A stretch of DNA of 22,845 nucleotides, taken from an uncultured Eubacteriales bacterium. GTDB lineage: Bacteria; Bacillota; Clostridia; Monoglobales; Monoglobaceae. The notes under the pieces were generated by a model that saw only the letters and a program-made list of their open reading frames with translations, made no database searches and was not told the DNA's origin. The DNA is taken from NCBI GenBank assembly GCA_900552305.1, contig URZD01000005.1, forward strand, positions 1-22,845. The letters are read 5' to 3'. The stretch's first letter is position 1. Every line of letters starts with the position of its first letter. Positions 22,794-22,845 of the stretch are shown piece by piece. The position numbers and the translations under genes are program-made.

Positions 22794-22844
22794 TTAATTT
22801 CCCTCCTTTGATTGGTTTTCGTTCGGAGCGTCCGCGTTGCCGCC
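22794..22844 (-). CDS. C-terminal tail of the gene upstream of the GLUG protein (partial)
   Basis: On the minus strand a frame open from the window edge encodes a 16-residue polar tail (GGNADAPNENQSKEGN) and stops at TAA 22796-22794, one base before the GLUG-protein ATG. The ribosome binding site of that gene lies inside its last codons, the usual pattern of two coupled genes in one operon. The other two minus-strand frames are also open over this short stretch, so the call rests on the stop position and composition. Confidence 0.4.
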   Translation of the reverse strand, partial: GGNADAPNENQSKEGN

Positions 22845-22845
22845 G

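Noticed and set aside
1..22845. CRISPR arrays, tRNA/rRNA genes, insertion sequences and prophage genes
   Set aside because: I looked for regular repeats, conserved RNA landmarks, transposase or integrase motifs and terminal inverted repeats and saw none.

Overview
The window looks like chromosomal DNA from an endospore-forming, S-layer-bearing Gram-positive anaerobe (Bacillota, class Clostridia). The evidence is a complete spoIIAA-spoIIAB-sigF operon, strong AGGAGG-type ribosome binding sites, GTG starts, many intrinsic terminators, and two surface proteins ending in three S-layer-homology (SLH) motifs. I cannot name the genus. No rRNA, tRNA, CRISPR array, transposase or phage gene is visible.

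Bases 1-2484: the 3' end of a valyl-tRNA synthetase gene, its terminator, a possible 37-codon ORF, and the forespore sigma-F operon (anti-anti-sigma, anti-sigma kinase, sigma factor). Bases 2485-6115: a zinc-ribbon/CD225 membrane protein, a CPA2-type cation/proton antiporter and an NSS-family sodium symporter, closed by a strong terminator and a bidirectional one.

Bases 6116-10942: a divergent pair of units around a 246-base AT-rich intergenic region. Leftward is a secreted phosphodiester-glycosidase (NAGPA-type) protein with SLH motifs. Rightward is a sugar nucleotidyltransferase overlapping an N-acetylhexosamine-1-kinase-like protein. The shared region holds promoters in both directions and a perfect 10-bp inverted repeat over the leftward promoter. 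A surface glycosidase feeding a kinase and nucleotidyltransferase would make a coherent amino-sugar salvage route, but that is inference.

Bases 10943-13265: an overlapping four-gene operon of ECF sigma factor, tiny two-helix membrane protein, polytopic membrane protein and PrsW-type intramembrane protease. It reads as a self-contained signalling module in which PrsW would release the sigma factor. Just downstream, from a promoter with the same layout, lie a paralogue of the tiny membrane protein and, overlapping it by 4 bases, a 1,807-residue secreted SLH protein. This pair is a candidate target or partner of the module and is the most interesting part of the window.

Bases 19079-22845: terminators, an isolated rightward promoter, then a leftward gene for a 1,152-residue exported, membrane-anchored protein with GLUG-like repeats split by a long helical segment. 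The last 51 bases appear to hold the tail of the gene upstream of it.
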